From a virus, in the IMG/VR virus record IMGVR_UViG_3300046007_011723, positions 1-40,131 of that record: a stretch of 40,131 nucleotides of DNA; one strand, given 5' to 3'. How positions within the stretch are numbered: position 1 is the stretch's first letter; each line of letters begins with the position of its first letter. The notes below the pieces were generated by a model. It worked only from the letters and a program-made list of their open reading frames with translations. It was not told the DNA's origin and made no database searches. This document shows positions 31,497 through 37,337 of the stretch, one piece after another. Both the position numbers and the translations under genes were made by a program.

Positions 31497-31813
31497 TGAA
31501 TGATGAAAAGCTATTAGAGCTGGCTGCTAAAGCTATAGGTGAGCCCTACTATGAACATGTGCCTGGTGGCGGACTATATTTGTCTAATGGGGTGTATTGG
31601 AACCCACTCACCGACGACGGGGATGCGCTGCGGCTAGCGGTGAAGTTAGAGGTGCAGGTTGTCATTCCTGGCGACAACAAAGATGTATATGCTGGAAAAC
31701 TCTTGTTTGACGCTTTTGAGCCAGTAAATGGGGACCCCTACGCCGCCACCCGCCGAGCCATCGTCCGCGCTGCTGCCGATATGGCAAAAGCAGAGGGTTG
31801 GGTTCAATCGTGA
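31496..31813 (+). CDS. Phage ABA-sandwich-type protein
   Basis: This is a 105-residue protein with WNPLTDDGDALRLAVKL at about residues 36-52 and YAATRRAIVRAAADMAKAEG near the end. This is a widespread phage protein, from memory the Pfam phage ABA sandwich family, common in phages of Beta- and Gammaproteobacteria. Part of the DNA (31739-31780) is much richer in G+C than the surroundings, which suggests recent acquisition. The function is unknown. Confidence 0.7.
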   Translation: MNDEKLLELAAKAIGEPYYEHVPGGGLYLSNGVYWNPLTDDGDALRLAVKLEVQVVIPGDNKDVYAGKLLFDAFEPVNGDPYAATRRAIVRAAADMAKAEGWVQS

Positions 31814-32052
31814 ACCCACGAATTAAACAACTTGCTGAACAGGCTTGGATTGATACTGAGGAAACCTTTGGTAGCTTTGTTGATGAAATTGGTGAAATAA
31901 ATTATACTTTTCTACATGCCTATGACCAAGAGTTCGCCCAGCTAATTATTTTGGACTGCCTAGAAATCTGCAAACAGCGAGAGCAAGCAAATCTTTATGG
32001 TGTTAAAGAGGCACTGGCCACAATTAGGGAACATTTTGAGGTTGAACTATGA
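31810..32052 (+). CDS. MNERI-family protein, copy B (divergent)
   Basis: This is an 80-residue member with start VNPRIKQLAEQAW (GTG), a diverged core EFAQLIILDCLEI and end IREHFEVEL. GTG 31810 overlaps the previous stop by 4 nt and matches the family start, so I prefer it to the TTG 12 nt upstream. It is the most diverged core of the array, with K to Q and the EC pair changed to DC. Confidence 0.7.
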   Translation: MNPRIKQLAEQAWIDTEETFGSFVDEIGEINYTFLHAYDQEFAQLIILDCLEICKQREQANLYGVKEALATIREHFEVEL

Positions 32053-32186
32053 TGGAGTTTTTTGTAATTGTTAGCAGCTTTTTAATGCTTTTGCTTAGCA
32101 TTATGTTGGTGTTTGTATTTGACGACTTAGTGTTAAATAAACATTTTACCAAGAAAGTACATAAGCTACTAGGAGTCGACGAGTGA
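32049..32186 (+). CDS. 45-residue single-helix membrane protein
   Basis: The ATG at 32049 overlaps the previous stop (ATGA) and encodes 45 residues: a hydrophobic helix (FFVIVSSFLMLLLSIMLVFV) and a short basic-acidic tail ending HKLLGVDE. It ends in a GTGA overlap with the next gene. It is a probable inner-membrane micro-protein. I know no family. Confidence 0.6.
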   Translation: MMEFFVIVSSFLMLLLSIMLVFVFDDLVLNKHFTKKVHKLLGVDE

Positions 32187-32413
32187 ACCCACGAATTCGA
32201 GAACTGGCTGAACAGGCTGGGTTTATTCCGGGTATTATGGGTCTGAACCGATTCACTTACTTTGATCCAGAAAAATTCGCCGAGTTGATTGTGAGAGAAT
32301 GTATGGATCTCTTGGAAGATTACACAACAGACGTCAACGTGGGTGGTATTCAATATAACGTATTGAGTGCCGATGAGACTTTGCAGAAACATTTCGGAGT
32401 TGAACGTGATTAG
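32183..32413 (+). CDS. MNERI-family protein, copy C
   Basis: This is a 76-residue member with start VNPRIRELAEQAGFI (GTG at 32183), core PEKFAELIVRECMDLL and end LQKHFGVERD. The GTGA overlap with the membrane micro-protein fixes the start. Family core and ends are well kept, and the middle (DVNVGGIQYNV) is private. The end overlaps the next gene by 8 nt. Confidence 0.75.
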   Translation: MNPRIRELAEQAGFIPGIMGLNRFTYFDPEKFAELIVRECMDLLEDYTTDVNVGGIQYNVLSADETLQKHFGVERD

Positions 32414-32555
32414 GTGGTACTGGCACAAGTTTATGCAGCATATTGGCTACAGAAAAGTCTGGTACTTTCCTACCCGACACATGTCAGGCCTAGGTGACTT
32501 TTGGTGCTGGGAATACAGACCTGACCTGAAGAAGGGTGTGTATTGCAGCAGATGA
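32406..32555 (+). CDS. Small Trp/Tyr-rich basic protein
   Basis: This is a 49-residue protein that starts with GTG 32406 inside the end of copy C. It is rich in Trp, Tyr and Arg (IRWYWHKFMQHIGYRKVWYF). It may be membrane-peripheral. No family is recognised. The start is uncertain, but the overlap matches the local pattern. A 22-nt gap separates it from promoter P9. Confidence 0.5.
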   Translation: MIRWYWHKFMQHIGYRKVWYFPTRHMSGLGDFWCWEYRPDLKKGVYCSR

Positions 32556-32577
32556 ACTTATAGTAATACCCCTTCAC

Positions 32578-32606
32578 TTGACTCGGGTATTGTTTGGTGC
32601 TATAAT
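32578..32606 (+). promoter_or_regulatory. Repeated early promoter P9
   Basis: TTGACT, 17 nt, TATAAT, GGTGC before the -10. ATG 32613 is at the predicted +1 and in frame with the start at 32637. Confidence 0.85.
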
Positions 32607-32636
32607 TCAAGTATGTTAGATAAAAAAGGAACTGCA

Positions 32637-32867
32637 ATGCGTATCATACGAGACCTGGGGCTAGTTCGAGTCATCAGTCTGCAACACGATCCCCGTCGTC
32701 ACGGAGCGGACATAGTGGTTCAGACCCGTGAAACTACTGATTCAGACTGGGTCGTAGCCTGCAAATTCAACAGTTTTACTTCGGACAGTGCGTATACCAA
32801 TGCTGTCGAAGCAGCCTTCGATTGTGTCAGGGAGCTGGCTCATAAAAAAGCTCGAGCTTTTGCTTGA
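32637..32867 (+). CDS. Small hypothetical protein
   Basis: This is a 76-residue protein, beta-rich at first (RDLGLVRVISLQHDPRRHGA, then IVVQTRETTDSDWVVACKF) and with a C-terminal helix. AAAGGA lies 7 nt before ATG 32637; the in-frame ATG 32613 would add MLDKKGTA. Its TGA stop lies inside the -35 box of P10. The family is unknown to me. Confidence 0.6.
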   Translation: MRIIRDLGLVRVISLQHDPRRHGADIVVQTRETTDSDWVVACKFNSFTSDSAYTNAVEAAFDCVRELAHKKARAFA

Positions 32868-32892
32868 CAACCGGTTGTGCTGGTGCTAGAAT
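32864..32892 (+). promoter_or_regulatory. Repeated early promoter P10
   Basis: TTGACA, 17 nt, TAGAAT, GGTGC before the -10; the spacer is otherwise different from the TTGACT members. No ATG at the predicted start; the leader runs to the RBS AAGGAG before 32923. Confidence 0.8.
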
Positions 32893-32922
32893 CGTAGTTA
32901 TTCAAAATCCAAGGAGTTCGTC

Positions 32923-33222
32923 ATGGCCAAGTTATTGATTGTTACCCAGGTTCTGGAAAATTATGGTTCTGAGGATAACCCCTGGTGGAAAGCCAAGGGC
33001 GGCAGCGAGTACGTCATTAAAAACTTTACAGCCTTCAACGCTGTCAACGCTACCGTGCAGAGTCTACGTCATGAAATCGAAATCGACAATCCCCTGTACT
33101 CTGAGTACATCATCAGCTGGGAAGTGGTTGCCGACGACTACCTGACCGACTTCGAACGTAGCCAGCTGGTGTACGAGGGTCGCATAGACTTCCCGGCCCA
33201 GGAACTTAGGATCACAGCATGA
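32923..33222 (+). CDS. Conserved phage protein (MAKLLIVTQVLENYG family)
   Basis: This is a 99-residue protein. The start AKLLIVTQVLENYG, the middle WWKAKGGSEYVIKNF and the end SWEVVADDYLTDFERSQL match a hypothetical family that I recall from many phages of proteobacteria. A strong RBS (AAGGAG) precedes the ATG. No function is known to me. Single gene behind P10, then small genes in series. Confidence 0.75.
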   Translation: MAKLLIVTQVLENYGSEDNPWWKAKGGSEYVIKNFTAFNAVNATVQSLRHEIEIDNPLYSEYIISWEVVADDYLTDFERSQLVYEGRIDFPAQELRITA

Positions 33223-33443
33223 TGAGCAACGAATCTCAGGCAAGATGGCATGCCACCAAGATAATCTGGACATACTTTAGCATCTTAGCGGCGTTATTGG
33301 TTATAGGCTATATCGATTTATTTTATATGGCTGTTGCAGTGGTTGTGATGCTTGCTTTAATCATAGCCATTGCCATATACAGGGATGCCTACCATGATAA
33401 ACTATGGGAGTTGAAGAGAAGTGACCAATCAAGAACTGATTAG
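33222..33443 (+). CDS. Small membrane protein, two helices
   Basis: This is a 73-residue protein with two hydrophobic helices, about residues 11-30 (IIWTYFSILAALLVIGYI) and 32-52 (YMAVAVVVMLALIIAIAIY), then a charged tail. It could start at ATG 33219 or 33222. The first ATG overlaps the previous stop. It is a likely inner-membrane early protein; a holin is possible by form but improbable by its position in the early region. Confidence 0.6.
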   Translation: MSNESQARWHATKIIWTYFSILAALLVIGYIDLFYMAVAVVVMLALIIAIAIYRDAYHDKLWELKRSDQSRTD

Positions 33444-33464
33444 TGCCCTCGATGGAGACAAGCA

Positions 33465-33812
33465 ATGAGCCTGGACATTCGTCTCATGGTCATGCGACCC
33501 ACTGCTATCTTTGATGAAAACATTACCCATAATCTGGGCCCTATGGCCAGTGAGGTAAAATTGGACCATGGACTGACCCTGTACAACATTCTCTGGCGTC
33601 CAGACGAATGCGAACCTCCCTTGCACAAAGCCAGCGACATCGCAGAGCTGCTGGACCAAGCCCTGAATATTCTGATTCAGGACAAGGATCGTCTTAAACA
33701 GTATAATCCGGTGAATAGTTGGGGCAATTACTATAGTCTGGCCGAACTGGTGATTAAATACAGAAATGCTGCCAGAGCAGAACCCCAGGCTGATATCGAG
33801 GTTTGCCGATGA
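33465..33812 (+). CDS. Conserved phage protein (MSLDI family)
   Basis: This is a 115-residue protein. MSLDIRLMV, ENITHNLGPMASEV, YNILWRPDE and NSWGNYYSLAELVIKY are the conserved blocks of a phage family present in many tailed phages as a hypothetical protein. The Asn/His pair in the second block is invariant in memory and could be functional, but no activity is known to me. It overlaps the next gene by 4 nt. Confidence 0.75.
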   Translation: MSLDIRLMVMRPTAIFDENITHNLGPMASEVKLDHGLTLYNILWRPDECEPPLHKASDIAELLDQALNILIQDKDRLKQYNPVNSWGNYYSLAELVIKYRNAARAEPQADIEVCR

Positions 33813-34027
33813 CATATACCATACACATCAGACGTGGTCGATTGGTCATAGATGATCCGCAACGACGCTGTTACAATGGCTGCTATTTTGCATCACACAT
33901 GGAATGGTCTGACTGGGAACCATGGTTTCAAAATGATTTTTATGCTACCCGAGAAGCAGCAGAATATACAGCTCGATTATTTGAACGGGATGACCAACAG
34001 TTTAAAGTTGTGGAGGTAGCAGCATGA
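33809..34027 (+). CDS. Small hypothetical protein
   Basis: This is a 72-residue protein, Trp/Arg-rich and beta-like at the start (TYTIHIRRGRLVIDDPQRRC). FYATREAAEYTARLFERDD is a helix, and QFKVVEVAA the last strand, a beta-alpha-beta plan frequent in phage mini proteins. ATG 33809 in an ATGA overlap is the likely start. It overlaps copy D by 4 nt. Confidence 0.6.
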   Translation: MTYTIHIRRGRLVIDDPQRRCYNGCYFASHMEWSDWEPWFQNDFYATREAAEYTARLFERDDQQFKVVEVAA

Positions 34028-34236
34028 ACGAACGAATTCGACAACTGGCTCTTGAGGCTGGATATCAAGCAGATATGTTTGGCTTTGGCCATTGGGACCA
34101 GCCCGAATGCCAAAAGTTTGCCCTGTTGATTGTCAAGGAATGTGCTGATGTGGCTAAAGAAACAAGATGGGCTGTGCCTCCTAGCCAAGAGCAGATTGCC
34201 AGAGGAATCCAACAACATTTCGGAGTTGAAGAATGA
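34024..34236 (+). CDS. MNERI-family protein, copy D
   Basis: This is a 70-residue member with start MNERIRQLALEAGYQADMFG, core CQKFALLIVKECADV and end IQQHFGVEE. Its last 98 nt are identical to copy I, while its first 45 residues pair with copy J (QADMFGxGHWDQPEC). It is thus a mosaic, pointing to exchange between copies. ATGA overlaps on both sides. Confidence 0.78.
   Translation: MNERIRQLALEAGYQADMFGFGHWDQPECQKFALLIVKECADVAKETRWAVPPSQEQIARGIQQHFGVEE
34139..34236 (+). repeat. 98-nt exact direct repeat, first copy
   Basis: This stretch, the 3' end of copy D with its stop codon, is identical base for base to 36165-36262 in copy I, 2026 nt downstream. Identity ends directly after the stop codon and two bases into the EC codons upstream. 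Lack of any silent change means a recent duplication or gene conversion. Confidence 0.92.
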
Positions 34237-34355
34237 CGGACGGTGACCGGGCCGGTTGGTGGGCCGTTGTATATCTACTTATGGTAGGTGCGGCCGCTTA
34301 CTTTACCATGTTTATGGTCATTTTCAGTTTTATTAAACAAATGTTTTGGAGTTGA
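34233..34355 (+). CDS. 40-residue membrane micro-protein
   Basis: The ATG at 34233 overlaps the stop of copy D. It encodes 40 residues with a hydrophobic helix from residue 9 on (WWAVVYLLMVGAAAYFTMFM and beyond) and a short basic end. The likely place is the inner membrane. No family is known to me. Confidence 0.55.
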   Translation: MTDGDRAGWWAVVYLLMVGAAAYFTMFMVIFSFIKQMFWS

Positions 34356-34357
34356 TA

Positions 34358-34480
34358 ATGAGCCAAGAATTTATCCGTAGTCAGGTAGAGTATTATAGAA
34401 AGCATTTGAACTGTGGTTCCAGTCGAGACTGGAATCTAATTCTGGGACTATATCATTATTATAAAGGATTACTTAAATGA
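34358..34480 (+). CDS. 40-residue hypothetical protein
   Basis: The ATG at 34358, 2 nt after the preceding stop, opens 40 codons: a polar, aromatic-rich helix (SQEFIRSQVEYYRKHLNCGS), then WNLILGLYHYYKGLLK. The end overlaps copy E by 4 nt. Small size means moderate certainty; the overlap pattern supports it. Confidence 0.5.
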   Translation: MSQEFIRSQVEYYRKHLNCGSSRDWNLILGLYHYYKGLLK

Positions 34481-34701
34481 ACAAACGAATTCAAAAACTT
34501 TTTAACGAGGCTGGTTTTCATCAGCCGGAAATGGAACGACTTGGTATTGAAGACAAGTTTGAAAAGTTCGCCCAGTTGATTGTTATGGAATGTGAGCGGG
34601 TAGTATGTGATAAGTTTGATGAGACTGAACCGTGGATGTATCCCGGCGATTTGATGAAACACTTTGGTATTAATAAAGAAGTAAAAAATGACAACGATTA
34701 A
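34477..34701 (+). CDS. MNERI-family protein, copy E
   Basis: This is a 74-residue member with start MNKRIQKLFNEAGF, core FEKFAQLIVMECERVV and end MKHFGINKEVKNDND. The C-terminus is extended and diverged compared with the HFGVEE ending. ATGA overlap at the start; 14-nt overlap with the next gene. Confidence 0.73.
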   Translation: MNKRIQKLFNEAGFHQPEMERLGIEDKFEKFAQLIVMECERVVCDKFDETEPWMYPGDLMKHFGINKEVKNDND

Positions 34702-34900
34702 AAATCCATTTCCCGGTGTTACTCGCTTAGAAAACGGTGATATTGTTTATGAGGATCATATCTGGTGGAGTGAAGAATATTACAACGCCGGTCGTAATCC
34801 AATTAGTGTAAACTTTGACGATCCCGTCAATTGTAGATTTACTTTTGATAAGGATGGAAACCTTAAAAATGTGGAAATGAAGAATGAACGAACGAATTAA
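34688..34900 (+). CDS. Small hypothetical protein
   Basis: This is a 70-residue protein, beta-rich (FPGVTRLENGDIVYEDHIWW, then VNCRFTFDKDGNLKNVEM). I do not recognise a family. Its last residues overlap the start of copy F by 17 nt, where the MNERI codons are read in another frame. Confidence 0.55.
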   Translation: MTTIKNPFPGVTRLENGDIVYEDHIWWSEEYYNAGRNPISVNFDDPVNCRFTFDKDGNLKNVEMKNERTN

Positions 34901-35126
34901 AGAACTAATTGAACAAGCAACAGAATCTACAGGCTTCTTGACCGCAGGCGATAGTGTTAAACCTTTACCCGTAAGAGAATTTAATAAAGAAAAGTTCGCC
35001 GAGTTGATTGTTCGGGAATGTATTGCTATCTGTAAAGATGTAGATGGCGAAGATAACATTGATGCTAGGTCAGGTAGACATGATTGTGCTGTAGAGATTC
35101 AAGAACATTTCGGAGTTGAAGAATGA
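34884..35126 (+). CDS. MNERI-family protein, copy F
   Basis: This is an 80-residue member with start MNERIKELIEQATES, core KEKFAELIVRECIAIC and end IQEHFGVEE, the most typical copy. The private middle is acidic (DVDGEDNIDARS). The end and copy G overlap by 4 nt (ATGA). Confidence 0.78.
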   Translation: MNERIKELIEQATESTGFLTAGDSVKPLPVREFNKEKFAELIVRECIAICKDVDGEDNIDARSGRHDCAVEIQEHFGVEE

Positions 35127-35341
35127 ACGAACGAATTATTAAACTAGGATTAGAGTCTGGAATGCTTAACTATATTGATAACGAGACTCCTCGGCATTAT
35201 TTTCTATGTGGAAACGCTGATGAACAATGCCTAGAAAAGTTTGCTGAGTTGATTGTACGGGAATGTTGCCAGAAACTGGAGAATGACGGCATGGTTGAAG
35301 TTGCCATGGAAATGAAACAACATTTCGGAGTTGAAGAATGA
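35123..35341 (+). CDS. MNERI-family protein, copy G
   Basis: This is a 72-residue member with start MNERIIKLGLESGM, core LEKFAELIVRECCQKL and end MKQHFGVEE. It follows copy F directly, so two copies stand in tandem. A private insert of 25 residues lies after the start (NETPRHYFLCGN). ATGA overlaps on both sides. Confidence 0.78.
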   Translation: MNERIIKLGLESGMLNYIDNETPRHYFLCGNADEQCLEKFAELIVRECCQKLENDGMVEVAMEMKQHFGVEE

Positions 35342-35652
35342 AACTAAGTGAGTTGCATCGTGTAGTAAATCTTTATCACCGTGAAGGTCATTACGAAGAC
35401 CCAGAGGTCATGATTATGATTAAACTGCCATATACAACTGTTGGTTCTCGTCCCATGGTCGCTGTACGAAGTACAAACATGGGATTTGATTGGGAAAAGG
35501 GTAAGTTTATTATCACACCAGACGAAGACCTAACCCCCGCTGATAGGGACTTTGCTGAGAAAATGCGTGACATGCAAGAAAAATGCTCTCATGCTTTATT
35601 AGAGAATCGTCGTCTAAAGGCTGAAATTAAAAAGTTAAAGAGCAAGCCATGA
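35338..35652 (+). CDS. Conserved small phage protein
   Basis: This is a 104-residue protein. The first part (DPEVMIMIKLPYTTVGSRPM, then VAVRSTNMGFDWEKGKFII) is beta-like and resembles hypothetical proteins of other phages. The C-terminal 40 residues form a charged coiled coil (MRDMQEKCSHALLENRRLKA). Overlaps of 4 nt on both sides join it to copies G and H. The function is unknown. Confidence 0.65.
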   Translation: MKLSELHRVVNLYHREGHYEDPEVMIMIKLPYTTVGSRPMVAVRSTNMGFDWEKGKFIITPDEDLTPADRDFAEKMRDMQEKCSHALLENRRLKAEIKKLKSKP

Positions 35653-36047
35653 ACGAAGAACTATTACAACGATTAGAGAGAGAGGCAGAAAAGATCACTC
35701 TGGACATGCCAGCAAGCCTTGATGATACTGAATTTACCAAGATATTCAATCTAGAGTTTGCTCGGTTAATTGTTGCTGAATGTATTGATACTGTATTGGA
35801 TTCCAGCGTAGAATATACCACCAGACCCCGCATAGCACAGGAACTAAGTCAGCATTTCGAATTAGTTAACGATAACAAATTACCCAATCCACCGACTAAT
35901 TATGGTACATTTAATCAGGGTGTCATGTCCGAGCGTAATCGCATCGTAAATTTATTAATGATTCAACACGAGATGGCCAAGGATCGACATAATTATTGGA
36001 AGGTTGCTGCAGAATTAATTCAGGCCGATGTAGCGAGTGACACATGA
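35649..36047 (+). CDS. MNERI-family protein, copy H, with C-terminal extension
   Basis: This is a 132-residue protein, the largest member. Start MNEELLQRLEREAEK, core LEFARLIVAECIDTV, then LSQHFELVND, after which 55 extra residues follow (FNQGVMSERNRIVNLLMIQH, then a helix). The extension resembles another common phage mini-protein and may be a fusion of two once separate genes. ATGA overlaps on both sides. Confidence 0.7.
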   Translation: MNEELLQRLEREAEKITLDMPASLDDTEFTKIFNLEFARLIVAECIDTVLDSSVEYTTRPRIAQELSQHFELVNDNKLPNPPTNYGTFNQGVMSERNRIVNLLMIQHEMAKDRHNYWKVAAELIQADVASDT

Positions 36048-36262
36048 ATAAAAATATTGAAAACTGCCTATATCAAGCAGGGCTAACAGCACAGGGCTGT
36101 TGGGATGAACTGGATGACTATGCTAGGGAAGGTATAGAAAAGTTCGCCGAGTTGATTGTTCGGAAATGTGCTGATGTGGCTAAAGAAACAAGATGGGCTG
36201 TGCCTCCTAGCCAAGAGCAGATTGCCAGAGGAATCCAACAACATTTCGGAGTTGAAGAATGA
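36044..36262 (+). CDS. MNERI-family protein, copy I
   Basis: This is a 72-residue member with diverged start MNKNIENCLYQAGL, core IEKFAELIVRKCADV and end IQQHFGVEE. The last 98 nt are identical to copy D, including the stop. The upstream half is different, so the shared tail was copied recently. ATGA overlaps on both sides. Confidence 0.78.
   Translation: MNKNIENCLYQAGLTAQGCWDELDDYAREGIEKFAELIVRKCADVAKETRWAVPPSQEQIARGIQQHFGVEE
36165..36262 (+). repeat. 98-nt exact direct repeat, second copy
   Basis: This is the second copy of the 34139-34236 sequence, covering the 3' end and stop codon of copy I. Direct orientation. Recombination between the two would delete about 2 kb with seven whole genes in between. 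Confidence 0.92.
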
Positions 36263-36471
36263 ACACCATTAGATTATGTAAGCGAGAAATAGAGAGAATT
36301 AAAGAACTGTTTGATACTATTCATACCACTGGCAATGTAGGATTTGTTACTCTGACTCAACATGATGAAGACTCTGGTATTGGCTATGAACTCAGAGCAA
36401 CCTTTCAGATTACTCACAAGAATACCGATGGTGATTTTGTTGTCACCATTACTGACCACAGGGACTGGTAA
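36259..36471 (+). CDS. Small hypothetical protein
   Basis: This is a 70-residue protein: a helix (KREIERIKELFDTIHTTGN), then beta strands (GFVTLTQHDEDSGIGYELRA, FQITHKN, DFVVTITDH). This looks like a small alpha-beta unit of phage type. No family is recognised. It overlaps copy I by 4 nt and the next gene by 1 nt. Confidence 0.6.
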   Translation: MNTIRLCKREIERIKELFDTIHTTGNVGFVTLTQHDEDSGIGYELRATFQITHKNTDGDFVVTITDHRDW

Positions 36472-36635
36472 TGGGAAATACCTACGAAGTTAAAGCCTGG
36501 GAATCCGCAGTGAACAGTGACCACTTCTACTGGTTAGAGATATACCGAGGCGAGAGCTTGCTAAAAGCGTTATACCGTGTTTGGTGGTGTAAGCGCAATG
36601 GTTGGAAGTGCATCAAACTGGAATATCGTCCATGA
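36471..36635 (+). CDS. 54-residue conserved phage protein (NTYEVKAW type)
   Basis: The ATG at 36471 (TAATG overlap) encodes 54 residues. NTYEVKAW, FYWLEIYRGESLLKALY and CIKLEYRP match the plan of a mini protein that I recall from several T4-like and siphophages (beta-beta-alpha-beta). The end overlaps copy J by 4 nt. Confidence 0.65.
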   Translation: MGNTYEVKAWESAVNSDHFYWLEIYRGESLLKALYRVWWCKRNGWKCIKLEYRP

Positions 36636-36838
36636 ACGACCGAATTCGAGAACTTGCTCTCCAGGCCGGATACCAGGCAGACATGTTCGGCCTGGGTCAT
36701 TGGGACCAGCCCGAATGCCGAAAGTTCGCTGAATTGATCGTAGAAGAATGCTGTGCACAACTGCTGGACCGTGGTCCATACAGCAACGGTGATTGGGCCA
36801 AATATCGTATTCGAAAACACTTTGGACTCATGGAATAA
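36632..36838 (+). CDS. MNERI-family protein, copy J
   Basis: This is a 68-residue member with start MNDRIRELALQAGYQADMFG, core CRKFAELIVEECCAQL and end IRKHFGLME. Its first 45 residues match copy D (GHWDQPEC shared), but the C-terminal half is private. I start it at ATG 36632 in the ATGA overlap; the longer open frame from 36602 is not needed. Confidence 0.76.
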   Translation: MNDRIRELALQAGYQADMFGLGHWDQPECRKFAELIVEECCAQLLDRGPYSNGDWAKYRIRKHFGLME

Positions 36839-36843
36839 CCAAC

Positions 36844-37092
36844 ATGCATAATTTTTTTCACCATTGTCCGGACTGGGACTTCATGCAGATTGATAGGCAT
36901 GATCCTGAATTTACAAGTTGCATGTGCAATCTTTCAGATATTCCTGTTGTGCTGGAAGTTCTTGATGATCTTATGGGTTACAGTGGCATAGGCTCTGACG
37001 GCAATCCATACGACACTCCCTCCTGGAACGCTGCTTTGCGTGCTGCCCGAGACGTGATCCAACAACGCTTGGGGCTTGACAACCTAGCATAG
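36844..37092 (+). CDS. Conserved small phage protein (DCPDWD type)
   Basis: This is an 82-residue protein. HHCPDWDFMQIDRHDPEFTS followed by CMCNL is a pattern known to me from many tailed phages (CPDWDxM, then CxC), possibly a metal site. The rest is helical. I choose ATG 36844, 5 nt after copy J. Its last codons form the -35 and spacer of promoter P11. Confidence 0.65.
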   Translation: MHNFFHHCPDWDFMQIDRHDPEFTSCMCNLSDIPVVLEVLDDLMGYSGIGSDGNPYDTPSWNAALRAARDVIQQRLGLDNLA

Positions 37093-37104
37093 GTGTGCTA
37101 CAAT
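37076..37104 (+). promoter_or_regulatory. Repeated early promoter P11 (divergent member)
   Basis: TTGACA, 17 nt, TACAAT; GGTGTGC replaces GGTGC before the -10. It lies 4.2 kb from P10 and within the end of the preceding gene. GTG 37113 is near the predicted start and in frame with ATG 37131. Confidence 0.7.
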
Positions 37105-37130
37105 CAGACATCGTGAACCATGGAGAATAT

Positions 37131-37337
37131 ATGATCAGCATCGAAGGTTTGACCCCCACCCAATGCACCATCGCAGACAGACTCTGGACTGCTGAGAGTG
37201 CCGATGCCATCACAGCACTCATGCTGGTATTTGGCAAAGAACAAGTAAACATTGTCATGGAAATGATGACGCTGGCTGCTTTGGATACAATCGAACCTGA
37301 CCTTGACGCAGTTGCCGACTACCTGAGGAAGTTCTAA
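37131..37337 (+). CDS. Conserved small phage protein
   Basis: This is a 68-residue helical protein. ISIEGLTPTQCTIADRLWTA followed by FGKEQVNIVMEMMTLAALD is a plan that I recall from other phages as a hypothetical family (IADxLW, then GKEA). The promoter P11 lies inside the longer open frame that begins at 37095, so ATG 37131 is chosen. The RBS is weak (GGAGA). Confidence 0.65.
   Translation: MISIEGLTPTQCTIADRLWTAESADAITALMLVFGKEQVNIVMEMMTLAALDTIEPDLDAVADYLRKF

Noticed and set aside
30887-36838. CRISPR-like array because of recurring short segments (catttcggagttgaagaatga)
   Set aside because: The recurring segments are the coding ends of paralogous genes at irregular distances of hundreds of nt, not regular repeat-spacer units.
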